From Streptomyces katrae (GTDB taxonomy: Bacteria; Actinomycetota; Actinomycetes; Streptomycetales; Streptomycetaceae): a stretch of DNA of 64,000 nt. The position numbers and the translations under genes are program-made. Within the stretch, counting starts at the first letter, position 1, and each line of letters starts with the position of its first letter. This document shows positions 61,167-64,000 of this stretch, piece after piece. The notes beneath the pieces are model-generated. The model saw only the letters and a program-made list of their open reading frames with translations, was not told the origin of the DNA and ran no database searches. The stretch lies in NCBI RefSeq assembly GCF_000717655.1, contig NZ_JNZY01000002.1, positions 186,001 through 250,000 of the forward strand, read 5' to 3'.

Positions 61167-62423
61167 GTGCTCAGCAGCTCACACCGCGCCGCACAGCATG
61201 CGGACGTCGTCATCGTAGGAGCCGGGGTCTCAGGACTCGCGGCCGCACACCACCTGATCGCGGCAGGGGTCACGGTCACCGTTCTGGAGGCCGCCGACGA
61301 TCCCGGCGGCCGGATGGCCACCGAGCACGTCGACGGATTCCGGCTGGACCGGATCGGGCAGCTGCTCAACACCTCGTACACGGAGCTCGACCGGACCCCC
61401 GGCCTGGCCGGACTGGTCCTGCGGGCCTTCGCGCCGGGAGCGCTCGTCCACACGGACGGCAGGCAGCTGCGCGCCGGAGCGCTGACCCCGGCCCGTGCGC
61501 TGGCCAGCGGCTCCTTCGACCAGGCCCGGCTCAGCGCCTACCTCGGCCGGCTCGCCGCCGTGCCCGTGGAACGCGTACTGGCCCGCCCCGAGCGCACGGC
61601 ACTCGCCGCGCTGCGCTCCCGGGCCCACGGCACCACCCTGCGGCCCCTGCTCGCCGCCCTGCTGCGCGATCCGGAGCTCACCACCTCCAGCCGCGTCGCC
61701 GACCTCGCCCTGCGCACCTTCGCCCGCGGCCGGCTCGCCGTGCCCGAGGGCGGCGCCGCCACCCTGCCCGAGCTGCTCGCCGCCACCCTGCCGCCCGGCA
61801 CGGTGCGCACCGGGGTCCGGGTCCGGTCGGTGGCGACCAAACTCGTCACCACCGAGGAGCACGGCGACTTCAGCTGCCGCTCCGCCGTCCTGGCGACCGG
61901 CGCGCGGGCCGCCGCCGAACTGCTCCCGGGGCTGCGGGTGCCGGAGTTCCACGAGGTCACCGTCATCCACCACGCCACCGCCACGCCGCTCCCGTGGGAC
62001 GGCTCGCTCCTGATCGACGGTGATCCGCGCTGGCCCGTCGCGCACACCGCCGTGATGAGCGCGGTCGACCCGACGCGGGCTCCGGCCGGCCGGAGCCTGG
62101 TCACCACCACCGTGCTCGGCCCGCCGCCGCCCGCGCGGACGGTCGCCTCGCGCCTGGCGCGGCTGTACGAGACCGGCACCCGGGACTGGGAGCTGCTGTC
62201 CGTCCACCACACCCCGGAGGCCGTCCCCGCGATGCCGCCGCCCCACGACCTGCGCCGTCCGGTCCGGGTCCTGGCCGGGCTGTACGTGTGCGGCGACCAC
62301 CGCGACTCCAACACCGTCCAGGGGGCGCTGCACTCGGCCCGCCGCGCCGCCACGGCCGCCCTGCGCGACTTCGGCATCCGGCTCCCGGCGAGCGCGGAAC
62401 CCGCCCTTCCGGCGGTGGCCTGA
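61167..62423 (+). CDS. NAD(P)/FAD-dependent oxidoreductase
   Basis: 418 residues from a GTG with GGGGAGG upstream. The FAD-binding motif VVIVGAGVSGLAAAHHL is at 14-30 and VLEAADDPGGRMATE at 39-53. The C-terminal FAD contact VCGDHRDSNTVQGALHSAR near 375 resembles amine-oxidase-, protoporphyrinogen-oxidase- and phytoene-desaturase-like enzymes. The substrate is unknown. The gene ends at a perfect terminator hairpin, convergent with the XRE regulator. Confidence 0.87.
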   Translation: MLSSSHRAAQHADVVIVGAGVSGLAAAHHLIAAGVTVTVLEAADDPGGRMATEHVDGFRLDRIGQLLNTSYTELDRTPGLAGLVLRAFAPGALVHTDGRQLRAGALTPARALASGSFDQARLSAYLGRLAAVPVERVLARPERTALAALRSRAHGTTLRPLLAALLRDPELTTSSRVADLALRTFARGRLAVPEGGAATLPELLAATLPPGTVRTGVRVRSVATKLVTTEEHGDFSCRSAVLATGARAAAELLPGLRVPEFHEVTVIHHATATPLPWDGSLLIDGDPRWPVAHTAVMSAVDPTRAPAGRSLVTTTVLGPPPPARTVASRLARLYETGTRDWELLSVHHTPEAVPAMPPPHDLRRPVRVLAGLYVCGDHRDSNTVQGALHSARRAATAALRDFGIRLPASAEPALPAVA

Positions 62424-62451
62424 GAACCATGGCCTGAGCACCACGGCGCCA

Positions 62452-62482
62452 GGGCCCGGTTCCGCCCCGCGGAACCGGGCCC
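62452..62482. terminator. terminator after FAD oxidoreductase
   Basis: GGGCCCGGTTCCGC and its complement form a perfect 14-bp stem with a 3-nt loop. It separates the convergent oxidoreductase and XRE genes. Confidence 0.85.
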
Positions 62483-62505
62483 ACGCCTGACCCCGTATCA
62501 GCAGC

Positions 62506-63966
62506 TCACGACAGCGCTGCCACCCGGTCCCGGTACGCCCGCACCGCCGAGGCGTCCCGGTACGGCTCCAGCCGGCGCTCGAAGTCCCGTACGTACTCCA
62601 CCGCGCGCACCGACCGCATCTCCATCGCCTGCTGCGCCGCCTCCGCACCCAGCGCGCACGCCTGGTCCAGCTCGCCCAGCCCCAGCCGCGCCGTGGCCAG
62701 CACCACCCGGCAGAACAGCCGCGAGCGCGCGAAGCCGGGCGCCCGCAACTGCAGGGACCGCTCCGCGTGCTGCGCCGAGGCCCGGTACTGCTGGAGGTCC
62801 CGGTGGCAGTGCCCGAACTCGTCCGCCAGCTGCGCCTCGTCGAACAGCCGCGCCCAGGGCGGTACGTCGTCCCCCGACCGGGCAGCACCCAGCGCGCGCT
62901 CGGCCCGCACCAGCGAAGCCGTCGCCGCCCGGACCTCGCCGAGCACCGCGTGCCCGCGCGCCTCCGCCGAGTGCAGGAGCGCCTGCAGCACCGGCGGCGG
63001 CCCCGAGCCGACGCCCTGCTGCGCGACGCGGGCCAGCTGCACGGCCTCCCGGCCGTGGCCGAGGTACACGGCCTGCCGGCTCATGGTCACCAGCACGTAC
63101 GAGCCGTACGGCCGGTCCCCGGCGGCCTGCGCGAGGCGCAGCGCCTGCACGAAGTACCGCTGGGCGAGCCCGTGCGCGGCGATGTCGTACGAGGTCCAGC
63201 CCGCGAGCCGGGTCAGGTCGGCGGCGGCCGAGAACAGCCGCCGCCCGGTGGTCTCCCCGTAGGTGCCGCGGAGCATGGGCTCGGCCTCGTGCTCGAGGTA
63301 GCGCACCAGGGCCTGCCGGGCGTGCCCGCCGCCGTAGGCCTGGTCCAGGGTCCGGAACAGCTCGCTCACCGACCGCAGGGCCGCGATGTCCCCGCTGGTC
63401 ACCCGCTGACCGGGGCCCCGGTCGATCTGCCGCTGCCGGGGCACCGAGCTGCGCCCCTGCACCGGGACGCGGGCCGCCGCCGCGGCCGCCGCCGGGTCCG
63501 CGCCGCGGCCCACGCGCTCGTCGGCCCGCCCGATGAGCCAGTCCCTGCTGGGCACGACCAGCCCGGCCGGGGTGAACGCGATCTTCCGCAGCTCGGCGTG
63601 TGAGCCGGAGTCCTTGCGCCAGAGCCCGCTGGCGATGTCGACGGCCTCCTCCGGGGTGGCCGCGAACTCCAGACCGGCGTAGACGGGCGCGCAGGCGTCC
63701 AGGCCCAGGTCCTGTGCGGAGAGCCGCCGGCCCAGGCGCCGGGTGAAGACCTCGGCGATCAGCGCCGGGGTGGTCCCGCGCGGCTGCTGCCCGCGCAGCC
63801 ACCGGGTCACGGAGGTCTTGTCGTACCGCAGATCGAGACCGTGCTCCAGGCCGAGCTGGTCGACGCGGCGGGCCAGACCGGCGTTGGAGAACCCGGCTTC
63901 CGCGATCAGCGCCGCGAGCTGCCGGTTGGGGACGCGCTGGGCAGGTCGTTCCGTCATCGGCTCCAC
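62506..63966 (-). CDS. large XRE-type regulator with TPR-like C-terminus
   Basis: 486 residues. An N-terminal helix-turn-helix (LIAEAGFSNAGLARRVDQL, KTSVTRWLRGQQPRG) and a linker are followed from about residue 190 by helical repeats in TPR style (SELFRTLDQAYGGGHARQAL, QYRASAQHAERSLQLRAPG, DQACALGAEAAQQAM). It resembles NsdA-like Streptomyces regulators in layout, without evidence of the same function. A GTG at 63966 follows AGGA; an ATG four codons later is an alternative. The end of the window cuts only its promoter. Confidence 0.78.
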   Translation of the reverse strand: MEPMTERPAQRVPNRQLAALIAEAGFSNAGLARRVDQLGLEHGLDLRYDKTSVTRWLRGQQPRGTTPALIAEVFTRRLGRRLSAQDLGLDACAPVYAGLEFAATPEEAVDIASGLWRKDSGSHAELRKIAFTPAGLVVPSRDWLIGRADERVGRGADPAAAAAAARVPVQGRSSVPRQRQIDRGPGQRVTSGDIAALRSVSELFRTLDQAYGGGHARQALVRYLEHEAEPMLRGTYGETTGRRLFSAAADLTRLAGWTSYDIAAHGLAQRYFVQALRLAQAAGDRPYGSYVLVTMSRQAVYLGHGREAVQLARVAQQGVGSGPPPVLQALLHSAEARGHAVLGEVRAATASLVRAERALGAARSGDDVPPWARLFDEAQLADEFGHCHRDLQQYRASAQHAERSLQLRAPGFARSRLFCRVVLATARLGLGELDQACALGAEAAQQAMEMRSVRAVEYVRDFERRLEPYRDASAVRAYRDRVAALS

Positions 63967-64000
63967 GGTTTCCTGACGTGACGGACCGGAGTCCCGGCCC

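Noticed and set aside
1..64000. tRNA, rRNA, integrase, insertion sequence or phage genes
   Set aside because: I looked on both strands and saw no cloverleaf-like tRNA, no transposase or integrase motifs, and no phage structural genes.

Overview
The window is high-GC actinobacterial chromosome, almost certainly Streptomyces. The support is the codon bias, the many GTG starts and 4-bp ATGA/GTGA gene overlaps, an XRE/DUF397 pair, and two different glutamine synthetases with GlnE. From memory, the order glnA2 - glnE - malR/malEFG/amylases - glnII follows the S. coelicolor chromosome core in reverse. Most of it reads as conserved core with a few accessory or decaying patches. I see no tRNA, rRNA, CRISPR array, insertion sequence or biosynthetic gene cluster.

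Layout. 1-3.4 kb: end of a DUF998 membrane protein, a coupled alpha/beta hydrolase, a CBS-domain protein and a coupled DUF3105/DUF305 pair. 3.4-7 kb: a G-rich inverted repeat, glnA2, a glycine-rich secreted protein, and a gamma-glutamylcyclotransferase-like gene preceded by a fossil of a glnA2 3' end with its own terminator. 7-12.6 kb: two tandem PIG-L deacetylases, one secreted and one membrane-anchored. 12.8-18.2 kb: glnE, a lipase-like hydrolase and a helix-turn-helix protein with a C-terminal CxxC pair. 18.5-23.1 kb: accessory patch with an XRE - DUF397 - HEAT-repeat operon, a decayed amino-acid permease and amidohydrolase, and an orphan Imm49 gene. 23.3-24.2 kb: a PAP2-type membrane phosphatase.

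24.2-40.9 kb is a maltodextrin and starch island. malR and a GH13 alpha-glucosidase face away from malEFG, which is followed by a second GH13 glucosidase and a second LacI regulator. Next come a secreted alpha-amylase with a starch-binding domain and a 1780-residue secreted amylase-pullulanase. The secreted enzymes would cut starch to maltodextrins, MalEFG would import them, the cytoplasmic GH13 enzymes would release glucose, and the LacI proteins would repress through CTTGC/GCAAG operators.

40.8-54 kb: GNAT acetyltransferase, TetR with a ferredoxin-type reductase and a putative diiron protein, a lipoprotein, a large membrane protein with a possible sigma-like N-terminus, a tyrosine phosphatase, a rhomboid-like protein, a Met/His-rich membrane protein with a PepSY protein, an orphan winged-helix regulator, and glnII. 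54-64 kb: Gfo/Idh/MocA oxidoreductase, a likely gene remnant, a MocR/PdxR regulator, an ArsC-like protein, a small basic protein, a SpoIIE-type phosphatase, a VIT transporter, a TIGR01777 epimerase, a FAD oxidoreductase and a large XRE regulator.

No single undescribed defence or mobile system stands out. The best leads are the mirror-symmetric mal locus with matching operators, the glnA2 fossil, the paired PIG-L enzymes, the XRE/DUF397/HEAT operon beside a collapsed permease operon, and the diiron/reductase/TetR unit.
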